Positions 29,401-42,242 are shown, counted from the first letter of the stretch. The stretch is DNA of 64,000 nt from Plumapathes pennacea (GCA_964036295.1 OZ038462.1:32632355-32696354), one strand, 5' to 3'. Numbers and translations are program-made. The notes: generated by a model not told the origin, from the sequence alone.

Positions 29401-29870
29401 TTTCATATAAAAGTAATGCAACTAATAATATTATTAGTATAATATTTAACACTTGAATGCACCAAGCTCAAAAGAAAACAAGATTTAACATGATTGCGTT
29501 GGAAAAGATAAATAATGTACAGGGAATCAACTAAGGATCAGTGTGTCAAAGCTGTATGAAAAATGTAGTTCAATAGTAAAGGCTTACTATATTTATCTTT
29601 CTTCACAACCTCTTCTCCTTTCCTATCAAATCCTGTTTATTTGTTAAAAGTACATCACTTATAGTTATTGAAGAACCACTGTATCACAGTTTTAAAGCCC
29701 GTCAGTCAAAACCCTATCAGCCATAATGGTGAGCATGAAGTACGATCATCAATGTATTTTCCTCAACAAGACGTAACATATAAATAACATGACGTTACCA
29801 TCTTCAATTCCTTCCAATTTAACAATCTTTCTGTTAATTATGAATCAATAATGACTGCGAAACTGATCTT
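29399..29870. repeat. Direct duplication, copy 1
   Basis: About 465 bp beginning cttttcatataaaagtaatg matches 30100-30564 with roughly one mismatch per 15-20 bp plus a small indel at the TATTA run. It is non-coding and follows the Penelope fragment. Confidence 0.85.
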
Positions 29871-30099
29871 CAAGAAGGCTTATCTTTTATTCCTCGCTCA
29901 TTTAGTTAGGACTCAATTATTAAGCAATTCAGCAGAAATGGAAAAAGAAAACTACTGTGATATATCGTCACATGTTCAAGTAAATCCTTCTGCATTTCTG
30001 AATTTGTTGACAGTCAAACTTACCATCTCCATCAAAAGCGGTAAAATCCTCATCAATTCCTAAAACATTATAGATAGCACAACCCAGTAAATGTAGAGC

Positions 30100-30564
30100 T
30101 TTTCATATAAAAGTAATGCAACTAATAATATTATTATTAACACTTGAATGCACCAAGCTCAAAAGAGAACAAGATTTAACATGATTGCGTTTGAAAAGAG
30201 AAATTATGTACAGCGAATCAACTAAGGATCAGTGTATCAAAGCTGTATGAAAAATGTAGTTCAATAGTAAAGGCTTACTTCTTTCATCTTTCTTCACAGC
30301 CTCTTCTCCTTTCCTATCAAGTCCTGTTTATTTGTTAAAATTACATCACTTATAGTTATTGAAGAACCACTGTATCACAGTTTTAAAGCCCGTCAGTCAA
30401 AACCCTATCAGCCATAATGGTGAGCATGAAGTACGATCATCAATGTATTTTCCACAACAAGACGTAACATATAAATAACATGACACTACTATCTTCAATT
30501 CCTTCCAATTTAACAATCTTCCTGTTAATTATGAATTAATAATGACTGTGAAACTTATCTTTAG
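30100..30564. repeat. Direct duplication, copy 2
   Basis: Partner of 29399-29870, separated from it by about 230 bp. The stretch 30565-31679 beyond it has only short unsupported frames. Confidence 0.85.
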
Positions 30565-33231
30565 TGATGGAGCAAATTCAACAATCCAAAAAAACTAGAA
30601 AAAAGAGTTCGGGTTTAAACAGAGAGGTTCAATCCATGACCATCTCAATACCAGTGCAACCCTCAAACAAGTGATAGCACATGGACAAGTGCAAAATCAG
30701 AAGTCATGATGAGTAAATGAGTGATCTTGGAACACAGAGCAGGAGATACCTAGCAGATGTCCCGCCCAATAAACTCACCAGTTTGTCCACCTTTTACCTT
30801 CTCTGAAATTAACTCCATCTTTTCGTCTCTTTTCCTTTTTTCTTGATTTGCTCCCTGTTTAAGTACGAACATACCATTTTAATGCGTCCAATGCCCTTTG
30901 TTTACATCTTACGATGTACTCTTTGATAGTTTGGTTCGAAAACTGCAACAATTGGCTGAACTTGTGCAAATTACTCGTAAATTGCACTGAGTACAAACTC
31001 ATTTTACCATACAAACCTAAAATATGTCTCGACTTTTGTAGGTCCAATGCCGAGGAGCAAGTTTTCACCCATGACATCAGTGCACGTAGTCAAAATTCCA
31101 ATTCTTCATAAACATATGATGAAAATAGACACCTAAGGGGTGCATGTATATCTAGTGTATTTCCCTTATTGATTTTTTCTTTCATTTTTTTGCATAACGA
31201 AGTGGCATTTGCAGTTAGATAACTGCAATTAGATAATTTCTGACCCAACGACCCAACTTGCACTTATATGATTACTTATACGTATATAATTGAAGAAAGC
31301 AATTTCACTTTTTTAAAACACCTCCCCTAAAACCCTTTTAGTCATAAGAAAGGTACCAGTGGTATTCTCCTCATAACGTAACTCATTTAATCTATATACA
31401 TTCTGTGAGCCTGAAAGTGTCCACTGTACATTATTTTCTCATGCTTTTTCCACTTATGACACTCGAGAAACTGCACAAAGCCTACTGACTTCTGTATGAA
31501 AACCATTTACTACACAACAAAAAGGCTTTCTTCTATTCCATGCTTATTTGGTTAGAATTCAAGTGAGCAATAGCCCTTTTTACAGTTCCCGGCGCCATAT
31601 TGGATTAGTAACCGCGCAAACACGATAGCGAGGCTGGCGTTGACTGGCGAAAGGTCAATCTGTGGATATCCTTGAGTTCATGGGTTTAAAATACAAAGAC
31701 CAAGAGTTCACATCGTTGGGTGACATCCAAAAGCTCACGACTAAAGATCTACGAGAAAATCTGAGATGTCATTCGGAGTCACCAAGCGGTGTGAAAGCCG
31801 ACTTGGTCTTGAAAGTGTAGGCTTTGTTAATACGAGATGTGCTACCCTCTGCAAGCAGTGCGGGAAAGGAAGAAAATATTCCATAAGACCCTGGTGAATT
31901 TAAGTACGGCTTGGTCATAAAAAGGATATCGGCACTTGGATGGTCAACGGACCTTCGAAGTTTGCCAGAGATGAACTTCACACAGCTGTATGACTACCTC
32001 GTGGTATCTACTCGTAAATATCGCCATATTGTTTTGAAGGGAACACACTACAAGAAGCTGAAGTCGTATCAGTTCTTTTTCGAAAGAAATGTAAGGCGAC
32101 TGGAATGTAAAAACTATGAAAACAAAACTTATGTGAGAGCAAACGTTCTCCCCTCGATGAAGAAGAAGTCGCACAGAGTTGTTATCGAGTTTTCACAGGC
32201 CTGTGATGTTTTGAGGACTGCTTGCACATGTCCTGGTCTTGGAGTACAAGGAAAACGAAAATGCAATCATGTTGGAGGGGTACTCTTTGCCATTGAAGAT
32301 TTTTCTAGAAAAGGTTTACAACAAAATCCAGAACCTGTAAACTGTACATCACGATTATCAGTCTGGGTTGTTCCACGGAATCAGAGTGTTGCAGCAAAGT
32401 CTCTTGACAAGATTCTTATTAGGAAAATCAGATTTGGAAAAAAAACATCCGAACACAAGCCAAAATAATAAAATATGATCCAAGGGAGCCACAGCAGCAA
32501 AATAGAGACATGCAGGGGTTCACAAACCTCGCAATGGCCTGCAACATTGTTTGCCTTCTAGTTCTTTCTTTTTATTTCATGACATCAAGTCAAAGTGCAC
32601 AAGGGCTGATGATCAGACACCTTCAACCTCAAATGAAATGGATCAAGATGCCATGCCCTTTGCCGACAGTTATGACATTGCTACAAAGCAGTTTTAGGAG
32701 ATGGTAGGTGTGCATGTTTCAAATATGAATATCACAGAAGAAGAAATAAATGAAACTGAAAGGCTCACAAGGGGACAAAACCAAAACCCACTTTGGTTTG
32801 AGAAGCGAAAGTTAGTGTTGACAGCTTCAAAATTTTGGAAAAGCTGCTAAAAACAAAGTGGAGCCCTCAAACAAACTTAAGAGAATGCTTTATTCAAAGT
32901 TTACAACAGAGGCTACACAGTATGGCATTGAGAGCAAGGAAAAAGCAGCTAACCTTTATCTCAGGGAAATGGAGAATGAAGGAATTCATCTAAATGTTAA
33001 GGAGGTTGGACTTCTTCAGTCTAAGGAAAAACCATACTTGGGGGCAAGCTTGGGCAGGATTGTCACAAACCTGGACACAAATGAACAATGGGGCATGGAA
33101 ATCAAATCACCTTTGAGTAAAGCAGGAATGACTGTGGAAGAAGCCTGTAAATCAAAGAACTTTTTCTTGGAACAGATGAATACACACACACATGCCTTTA
33201 TTGCAATTGCGATTGTTCAATAATAAATTAA

Positions 33232-36200
33232 GAGGCATTCCATTTTCGATTCGAGCAACAGAGCTCAATTCGAGAAACAATATCCCAGTAAGCATTGCGC
33301 GTGTAATCACTGGCACTTTTGCATTTCAAGATGGCGGATGGGAGCATCTTTGAAGAAAAGTGACAGAGTTTAGTGTCGTTTACGTGCCTTTTTCAAGAAA
33401 TGAGGTCCAGCTTCCGTTGTATAGAGTAATCAGGTAGCAGCACGCGTTGTACGATCAAAAATCGGATCATGAAATGATATTCCAAACGCAGTGAATTCGA
33501 TGAACGGTCAGTGTCGCCAATTTTAAATGCAGCACTTTCGTACTTCATACATATACCGTATCTAAACGATGTTGTTTCTTGTGATTTGAATTATTTCTTT
33601 GCGGCTAGACAATGAGCATATAAACACATTTGCCGGCATAGCAGAATTATTATGTGAAAACAATAAAAACAAACTAACGAATTGCTCGTGTCAGTGTTTT
33701 CTTCCCGATCGATGGTGCGTTACCGCGCAAGTTTAGGCGCCAAAAGTGCGCGCCAAAATGGGCGAGCGCGCATCGTAAAATGTAAACAGTTCGTAGTACT
33801 TTTAAATTTAAAGTCCAGCAGCACTATCCGTTTAAAAAAGTTTTTCAAATCGTTTTTCTACGAGTTTTAAATTACTCGCATCTTTCCGGTCGTGGCTCGT
33901 AGTCTGCCAGCATGGACGTAGTTTGTGCTAGCTGTGAGCGAAACGTTTTAAGTGCGAACTCCAGACCGGCCAGACAAGACAACAAGCACAGGTTATGCAT
34001 AAGTTGCTCCGTACGTCAGAAGTGGGAAGAGGGATGCAAAGTTCTTGGCTGCACAACACCCAAGAGAAAATGTAGCATGAGAAGCCTGCCATTGAGATAC
34101 CAAACTCTGGAAGCCAAACTACAGTCTCTTGTGGACAATAAATTCGGAACAGTCCGTGAAATGAAATGCTGCAAAGCATGCTATGCCAAAATCCACAAGG
34201 CTGCATCTGAACTGGTTACAGCAACACTGGTCTGCACTTCAACCATCTCTGCAACCCCATCTTCCCAAGACAGGCCTGTAGTCCACCCTGAAGATAATCG
34301 AATTCCTAAACAAGGAAGGCCCCCAACACCCTACAATAAAGCAAGTAAGCGAACCCAAGCAAAGATCAAAACAAAGGCTGAGGCCATTCTAAATGAAACT
34401 CTGGATGAAATAAGTGGGAATTGTGGGAAGCAGTTATTGGCAGACATAATGAAGGAGGAAGAGCAGGTAGGTCACTTATTTTTCTGCAGCCAAATATGAA
34501 CCCCCCCTGTCTCAGAAAACTATGGTCTTGTGGAAAATAGAAAAATAATATGCCAAGTTTGATGGTACACTGGCAATTTTTATGCAGGAGGAAAAACAAT
34601 AGGTTTATTGAAACGACAAAAATAATATTGAATACTTTGAGCTAATAAAATAATTACCCCTGGATTATCTGTTTTGGGTCTGTCAATTGAACTTTATGTA
34701 CAGTTATATGCAAATAAAAGTCAGCAATGTTAGACACTATAATGACAGTATAACGACAGTATACAATATTATTGACATCTTTAAAATCTTGCTCCACTCT
34801 CCTTTTATTCAGGCCATATACAGTAGTAGAATAATAAAATAATGATACTGCATACAGTATTTTCACACCCTACACACCACATTATTCCTTAGCCCACCCA
34901 GAGCACAAATGAAAACTTTGTGGATGGTATGGCACTCTCCTATTCAAGAGCTGCAAATACAGCTGAGAGACTACGGATACTGAGCTGTGTGGCAAACACC
35001 TTGAATAATGCCCAACTTAAGAAAAAGTTTCACTACATTGGAAGACAAGGGCAAGAGCTAACTTGCACAGATTATGAAATTACAGAAGCAAGAAAGCACT
35101 TCCATCTGTTTGGCTCTGGCCTCCAAAAACCTTCCAAACAGCCAAGATCTGCAAGGCAATTTTATATCCCAGTGGAAGATATAGCATTTCTTCTAGACTT
35201 CATCCACAATTCTGATTGTGTAGAACGATCATCCTATAGGAATGCATCCTGTGAAGGCAAAAAGAAGTCCTGGTTGAGTGACCTAATGGGGGGTGGAACA
35301 CAGCCTGTGTTATGGTTAAAACATAATAAGGCAAAGCTGTATCACATGTACCGTCAAGAGGCAAACAAAAATGGAAGACGGGTCATCAGTCAATCAATGT
35401 TTTATCAAGGTCTCGAGGCAGGCAACTTTAAAGAATTAACAGAATTGGCAGGCTTGTGTAACATTTGTAGTGAATATGGTGCTGAAAACTTCCAAAACTT
35501 GTCAGCTCTTGTTGAGCAAATGGAACTCCATTGGAATGAAAATAATACCACAGAAAGCCCATACACCGATATAAAAACCAGACTTAAAGCCTTGAAAGGT
35601 TATCTTCTTTCAGATTTTCAAAGAAATCTCAGGATGAATGATACATGTGCAAGCCACTGCATGACTTGGCAGTTGGGAGGGAAATGTGATCACGACGAAG
35701 AAAGCCATTCCATGGAGTGCATGAATTGTATGGAACGGATCACAGTATTCGAGGACATAAAAGCAAGCATCACCAAACTAAATTGCACAAATGAAAACAA
35801 AAAAGAACTTCACCAAAAACTTGAAGAAATTGAGCAGAAGTTAAATGCATATGTTGGACACCTAATAAGGGGTAAATTTCAAAGAGACAAATTTCTTGAA
35901 GACATAAATCTTCTGAAGCCTGGAGAAGTAATTGCTGTCAGTGACTTTATGATGAAACTGATGTTTCAAAAGCTCTATGAGCCACAACGAGAGTGGTATG
36001 GAAAAAAGGGCGTTTCTCTCCATGGAGTAATGTTTATGTTTAAGACCGAAGATGGAAAACTCATCACCGAATTTCATGATACATTTTCTGATTCAGATGA
36101 CACTCAAAACTGGTTTTTCTCAGCCAGCTGCCTGGAGGAAGCTACAACTAATTTCAAATCACTCCATCCAGAAATAACAAACATGAAACTTTGGTCAGAC

Positions 36201-38918
36201 AATGGTCCACATTATAAGAACACTTCCTTGGTGATATGGCTTGCCTCTTTCAAATCAGTAACTGACATTCAGCTGGACAACTTTTCCAACTTTGAGCCAC
36301 AAAAGGGTAAAACAAAGCTTGATTCACATTATGCAACACTGAAATTTTCCCTGAGGTCTTACAGGCACGAAGGACACAACGTTGAAAGCAGTGAAGACAT
36401 TATTGCAGGCACTCAAGGACGACTCAGAGGGACTCATGTTTATCAGGTATTCATCGACAGGGAAAAAGAACCAAAACCAGCAAAGACTTTGCTTGGTATT
36501 ACAACCTACTCTGACTTTGAATACTTGTGTGGCAAAGAGGGAGGTTGCTGCAGTGGGATACGGGCTCGTGAACAAACGCGCTTGGGTGATGGAATACTCT
36601 ATCCACCGAAAAAACTGGAGAAACTCCTGCAGGCACCAGCAACATCAACAGGGAGTATGTCTAATTTTGACACACACACAGCTAAACAAACCCAACCTCT
36701 AATTTCCCAGGAACCAAAGGAAGGGAAAAAATGCCAAATGACCAACAAAAATTCTAAAGCATGCAAAGAGCAGAACTTTGAGAGCCCTTCAAAACTTTCT
36801 ACCTGTGAGCAATGTGGAAAATCTTTCTTGAGGAAAGGAAATATGCAACGGCACAAAGACAGCAGAGAGTGTGAGAGAATGTATCTGGCTTGTGCACCAA
36901 AGGATGTGGCTCCTCAAAAAATAACAGAGGCTGTGTCAAGAATTACTTGTGCAAATACTGTGTGTAAATCTAAGAATGGAAACACTACTTTGGTGGACAA
37001 ACAGCAAGAAATCACTAGTAACTTGAAAGGGATGGCCAGAAAGATCCACAGACCAAAAAATCAACATATTCGATTTTCTCATGCACAAAAAGAGGTCATG
37101 GACAGGTGTTATGACTCTGGGACAAAATCAAAATCTGCCCGGTACACTGCAGCCATGTGTCAGGCTGAAATGAAAAGACATGCTGAAGTGGGGCCTGACA
37201 ATTCATTAAGTGAAAGACAGATTCTCCAGTATTGGTCAAGGCGGCACAGGCAACGATTAAGCAAGTTCAACAAGGAAAACAAGGCGCAAAGCACAAACTA
37301 AGTCATTGGCACATTGCAATCCATTATTTTGCACTCTGAAGGCAATTTTGAGTTGGTTATTTATGTGATGCAAGGCCTTTTAAAAGTAGCTTTTAGTTTA
37401 CAATGTGCAAGAAAGTGAACGAGCTACCGGTAACTGCAAACTTATTTTGAGATGAAAGGGTTTGCACCATACCTAATTTCAGACAGGCAACAGAAAAAAA
37501 ATAGCATAATTTATATGATTATATTTGGCAAAAATCACAATTATCCACTGAATTTGTCACATTATACATTACAAAAAACGCAGTAAAATATTTACTACCA
37601 AAGACAACTTAAAAAAGTCATAAAAAACAACAATTGTGAATCGATAACGCAGATACACGATTTTATGTACTTTCAAAGTCGTACCAGTCCAATTTCCGGT
37701 GGCTGTACTGAACATCACAACAGCTTTCGAGAACCACAGTACTCGCGGTAAAAAAAAGCCGATCGCAGCACCGTTACATCCTTAAATTTGAATCAGGGGA
37801 GTCTAAATACTGGGAAAAATTATTGAAGAACAAACTTGTAAAGACAATTTCATGGCCCCGTAATGTCTAGACCGCCAAATTCGCTGCTAATTACTTAGTT
37901 ATGATGCAAGCATGACTAGGTCGAACTTTGTAACCTTCCTTCGCATCTAATTTTTTGGCGATTGTAACTCAATTTTGTTCCAACATTGTTTCAGTATCTC
38001 TTGTCATGCAAGACGTAAAAATGACCTCTTTGCAAGAAATCTTGCCGAACTACAACTAAAAATCCCGAGCAAGCCAAGAAAGCAACTGAAATCAAACACA
38101 ACATGAGCAAAAGAGATTTTGGTGACCGTTACATCGTTGAAAAGCTGGTAAACCTAGCTAGATTTTTAGATGATAAATTGAAATATGCGAATTTTGAACA
38201 TTTTGGTTGGCCCTGGTCATCCAAGGGGCGATAGTGAATGAAAACACGCCATATGACAACTGCATTAACACAGACATTCACTTCATGCTGACCGTACTGG
38301 TCAGTCCAATTATTGCACGCTTTACCTCTTCGAGTCACTTTGAAATCTCATTAAGAGGTATAGAAATTAATACTACGTCTATTCATGGTCGGTATTTTTC
38401 AATCAAGAGCAAAAATAAAATCTACAAAGCCTTGCTTTGCTGGCACTCAATGGCGCGAGCGAATAATAGTCCTCATCAAAACCTTATGATCGCGAGGCTA
38501 TTCAAGTACCACACAATATTACAGCAAGATTTACAAAATAAACGTTAAATAAACTCATTGAAAACGACAAAAATAATTAGAATTTCTTACCTTTTTGACG
38601 TTAGGAAGCGTTTCTTGACAGCTGTCAGGACAACTCCGATAAACGTGCCATTCGTGGCAACAGATAACAAGAACAAACAGATATTTGCAGCAGGCTTCTC
38701 TGATCCCTCGTCGGTTAAAACAACGGCATTAAATGGAGCTTTTGTTCTGCAGACAAATCCATTTCAAGCAGGCTATGTAGAAGACAGATTTTCCGTTGAA
38801 AGTGGCACCTTCCACAAAGCCTTTGAAAACGTGCAAGAAAGCGCGATTCCTCAAGTTTACGCAATGCATTGTGGACTATTGTTTCCCAGCCTTACTCGAA
38901 TCGGAAATGGAATGCCTC
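33232..38918 (+). mobile_element. Complete TTAA-flanked DNA transposon, Sola-like
   Basis: The sequence between TTAA 33228-33231 and TTAA 38919-38922 begins gaggcattccattttcgatt and ends with the reverse complement (one mismatch). Homology continues inward to the aaacaat and cattgcg blocks, giving terminal repeats of about 65-70 bp with an indel. The element is 5687 bp and carries one two-exon gene (33912-37301) in its middle. TTAA duplication plus a DDD-type transposase fits Sola3; Kolobok also uses TTAA and cannot be excluded. The rest (33300-33900, 37310-38850) shows no further recognisable gene. It sits inside the insertion that splits the YqaJ gene. Confidence 0.82.
33912..37301 (+). CDS. 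DDD transposase with N-terminal Cys knuckles, C2HC finger and C-terminal HTH-like domain
   Basis: Exon 1 (33912-34466) and exon 2 (34902-37301) join in phase 0 across gcag/gtaggt and cccag, giving 984 residues with no stop. Residues 1-100 are Cys-rich (CASC, CISC, CCKAC), probably DNA binding. An RNase-H-like core shows VSDFMMKL (Asp533), LWSDNGPHYKN (Asp618) and KLDSHYATL (Asp659), a candidate DDD triad with the SDNGPHYKN strand typical of this broad transposase class. A zinc finger, CEQCGKSFLRKGNMQRH with final Cys842, follows. The last 75 residues hold a helix set ending QILQYWSRRHRQR, like a homeodomain recognition helix. It would cut and rejoin element ends in the nucleus. Being uninterrupted, it may be active; the family name is inference. 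Confidence 0.8.
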
Positions 38919-38922
38919 TTAA

Positions 38923-39290
38923 ATTACAGGAATAGAGCCAAAGCCAGAGGCTTATGTGGCATAGGCTAGGTGGAAATTACAAAGTGACAGATTATCTATT
39001 GTGGGGTATATATATAGCAAAAATTCTGGATGCTTGATGTTGATATAACACGTGTGCGAATTGGTTGGGATTGTATATCAAAAGTAAGTTTAAGGTTAGT
39101 TACCTGAAATATAGGGAGATGGTCAGTTATGTCAGTATAAAATATACCACTTGTTAATTCGTAGTCCAAGTTATTTGTGAAGATGTTATCAATGAGAGTA
39201 GCAGAGTGGTCTGTGATCCTAGTGGGTTTTGATATGAGAGGGTAAAAACTGTTGGTATTCATTAGGTCCATGAATTCTTCCATGAGTGAT
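38923..39290 (-). pseudogene. LINE endonuclease fragment
   Basis: The minus-strand frame carries SFYPLISKPTRITDHSATL then IDNIFTN and YTDITDHLPIF, the target-recognition and SDH/TDH motif end of an apurinic-like endonuclease from a CR1/Jockey-type LINE. Nothing of its RT remains. It lies between the right end of the TTAA transposon and the resumption of YqaJ coding near 39288. Confidence 0.65.
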
Positions 39291-39809
39291 GGAAATATCA
39301 AGCTGAAAAGAAATCATGACTACTATATCCAAGTGCAAGGCCAATTATATGTCTCTCAACCCTTCCTAAAAGGAGTAATTTTCATAGTGTACTTTGGAGA
39401 GGAAATGCCTCTATTCAAAGAGCATATTTTCTTTGACAGCAGCAGCTGGGATGTGTATCTTCCAAAGATAGATTACTTTTTTAGAAGAGCTTTTTTCCCT
39501 GAAATGTTGACTAAGAGAGTCCAGCGAGGAAAGCTGCTTTACCTTCATGGTGGATGGATTCCATATGGTCATTACTCTTGCAGAGTGAGTGGACTGAAGT
39601 TAAACTTTCAGAGATCTCATTGATCGTAAACGCCACGACAGAGAAATTACCTTTCCACTTGTACAGTCTTCAGGAGTGGATCCAGGAGAGCCATCTTTTT
39701 GTGTGTGAACATTGGATAGGCCATTCCAAACAAGTGAATGAAACCCATAATTTCAGAAAATTAATTTTTATGATTTCATCACTTTACCATTACTTAAGAA
39801 ATATGTAAC

Positions 39810-39895
39810 GCGTCACCGTGTAATATAGCCTCATTTAAACACGCGGGAAGTTGGGAGAACACGAGAGTAGCGTAAGGAAACCACGAGGCCGCCGA
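39810..39895. repeat. Half foldback element
   Basis: This matches the right arm of the element at 1397-1542 in inverse orientation (gtgtaatatagcctcat... then ttgggagaacacgagagtagcg), with no opposite arm; it breaks off near 39895. Confidence 0.6.
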
Positions 39896-39898
39896 GTT

Positions 39899-40150
39899 CC
39901 TCTGTTCCACTTGTTTGGGATGGATTGTGCTTGTCCAAGTATATTCTACTGTATATACTCACTGGTTTTAAACTTTTAGGGATGATAGAGAAGATCAAAA
40001 TAAATTGTTCCCTGCAATTAAATCAGTTATAGGTGGTTTATACAGTGATGAGGTTCTGGTTCAAACTCACCGCTAGACCACAGGGAGCCTACGCTCGAGT
40101 ATTCTAACGAAAATAGATGGTCCGAAACAACCAAAAACTCGATATCTCAT
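39899..40150 (+). repeat. Dispersed repeat, copy 1 (partner 62500-62790)
   Basis: Shares ttgttccacttgttt, gggatgatagag, taaatcagttata and aaccaaaaactcgat blocks in order with 62500-62790, same orientation. It is non-coding, and 40150-40630 after it holds nothing recognised. Confidence 0.6.
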
Positions 40151-40631
40151 CGGGAAAAGCGAGAGGTTTCTTGTTGGCTTTCTTCATTTCACCATTTTGC
40201 TTTTAAGATTAAGAAAAAATTTGCAAGACGCAAGCGATTTATTTGTGTTAACGACGAAAGAGCGCGCAACCAAGGACTCCTAATACAATCTAGTGTGACG
40301 AAACCCCGACCTCATTAATTTTTTCCGTGGAGCCAAGAGCTTGGAAAGAGTGCCATAATCCCCTTGACACTCGACTAAGGTTGGGGAACAGAGCACCGAA
40401 TCATGATCTTTTCCGCAAAGCTGTGTCTTGTGGTACCCCAAAAGAAACAGCTAAACATGATTTCTTTTATTGTGACTGATATGCTGTCCCCTACCAAATT
40501 GCTTTCGTCCGCTGCTGAATTACTATGTTTGAAATGGCTGGAAGCCTCTTGGCATACCATATGCAAATTTCCAACTTAATTCGATGTCATTTGGCTTTGT
40601 CCATTGCTACATATTTGAATAGTAATCAAAC

Positions 40632-41763
40632 AACTAGACGGGCCTTGCCAGTGAGCTCGCGGCGTGAGTTGGGTCGAGACCAGAATATAAAATGGCAAGT
40701 AGGGGACAAGAGCGGAACTCCCTAGAGAGACTTCCAATTTCTCACCATAAAAATATCACACAGTATAGAGAACTTGGCTTTTGACACCTTGATTAAACTA
40801 AAAATTATTATTACAACACTCATACACTTGCTTCTTAAAGGTTGAGCGACCCTGCATCTTGAGAATGCGTGACATATCTTTTTATGCACAATCGATTATG
40901 ACAGTTTGACCTTGACTCTTATTTCTAATCAGAGGCCACGATTAATCCAGCCTTCGCTTCACTACTTATGTGTTTTCTTTTATTAACTCAATACGTTTCT
41001 TCTATCAGGCTTTCGAGTATTCGTGCTCTGTAACAAATATAAAATTGAAAGCGAGGAATGTCACACGAGAGATGTTTACAATATTATTGCGGTTTTGTTC
41101 ACAGTGTGTTCACTCCATTTGTGACTGCAAACTCAATCCTCAGAATTATTTCGGTGTATTTTTCGTTTCTGGTATTTAATGAACATTGCGAAACAAAGGC
41201 TACATGATCGAATGAAAGAAACACTTCAAAGGCAATGTACGATACGCAGAAGAATTTTATGAAGCAACAGATGTCATGTACAGAGTAAAGCATAAAGCGT
41301 CATTGTTTTACGGCTAAAGCTCACCGTAGCTTTGGTTTCTGTTTTCGCCCTGTTATCTTCCCAAAAGTATTTCGTGTCGCCACAGAAAGTTTCGTCGGGA
41401 CTAAATATTTATCGGCGACAGCGGTATCCATCAAATATTTGTTTACGGCTATTCTCAAAGCTTCCGCGGTGAACGCGAGCCAAAATCGTTCCCGAAAATC
41501 CAGTTTATCCGTGCGCATTCCACAGAGCCAAATGGTGTTGAATTTGGATGGGATGCAGTTAACTTTTACACACAAGTAACGAGCAATTCACTGGCCACAT
41601 CTCGAGTTGTTTAGCGAAGTCAATTACGTCATTGCCCAGCACGTGATAATATGAACCAATCACCGTGTGCCCATTCTCGACCGACAAAAAGGAAAAAAAA
41701 AAATAATAAAAATTTGCGTTTTTAAGCTCGCTTGGGCGCTTGGGCCCCAGGCCCCCGCGAGCA
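40632..41763 (+). repeat. 1.1-kb dispersed repeat, inverted partner at 59205-60957
   Basis: From ctagacgggccttgccag to the gggccccaggcccccgcgagc end, this matches the reverse complement of 59205-60957 at high identity, minus one internal 610-bp unit. Small open frames are not conserved between copies. Family unknown. Confidence 0.75.
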
Positions 41764-42121
41764 ATAAAGCCGTTAGTCATGCACTCAAACATTCTTGCTC
41801 GTTGTGCGCGTTACAGTTGAGTACTTATATTTTTGGGGGCGGGTTGGGAGAATTAGAATTAGAATTAGGACCTTAATGCTTGTGGTTCAAAGATGTGTAT
41901 TGAAAAAACCATCCGTGAGTCGGCCATTACCTGCATGTTTCTTTCTATGTCTGATTCACACGTAGTTTGTTTTGTTGTTTTTGATGTTTTCATTTATCTC
42001 GTTATTTTTCTTCAACTTAATGTGTGCTAGTGCCGTACATCTGTCTGAAAAATAGCATTTGTGTATAACATAAATTCCCCAGATACGCCTCGTGCGTTTG
42101 CAACACACTTCTCATTGACCG

Positions 42122-42242
42122 AGCGTGAGGTCTGTACGGAGAAAATATCGCCCGAGGTTTTGACCGTACAGACCGAGCCGCTTCGGCTCGGTCTGTACGG
42201 TCTAGACCGAGGGCAATATTTTCTTCGTGCAGACCGCGCAAG
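42122..42242. repeat. Foldback element with ggtctgtacgg core
   Basis: A perfect inner palindrome of about 36 bp, centred on gagccgcttcggctc and bounded by ccgtacagac / gtctgtacgg, is flanked by imperfect gaggtctg...cagaccgc arms. A remnant of the same family (ctccgtgcagactaagcaagcgaggt) occurs near 11340-11366. The flanking 41764-42121 and 42243-42660 hold no gene. Confidence 0.65.

Larger units (their letters stand above)
31680..39623 (+). pseudogene. Dead SAP-SWIM-YqaJ gene, split by a 6-kb insertion
   Basis: One frame from ATG 31680 runs to 32468 through two stops (TAG 31818, TAA 31884). It begins with a SAP-like helix pair (LTTKDLRENL...GVKADLVLKV) and carries a SWIM zinc finger (CTCPGLGVQGKRKCNHV; C-x-C...C-x-H). 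After a frame change, the YqaJ-type nuclease begins near 32715 (TRGQNQNPLWFEKRK, LTAS), shifts by one base near 32836, and continues to MEIKSPLSKAGMTVEEA at about 33150. Its missing C-terminal half (LKRNHDYYIQVQGQLYVSQ) reappears at about 39288-39623. YqaJ folds are PD-(D/E)XK exonucleases; SWIM-YqaJ proteins are multi-copy in many invertebrate genomes. This copy is inactive. Confidence 0.75.

Noticed and set aside
38558-38935. Plus-strand frame of 125 residues near the right end of the TTAA transposon
   Set aside because: It reads through the right terminal repeat and ends outside the element, and shows no recognisable motif.
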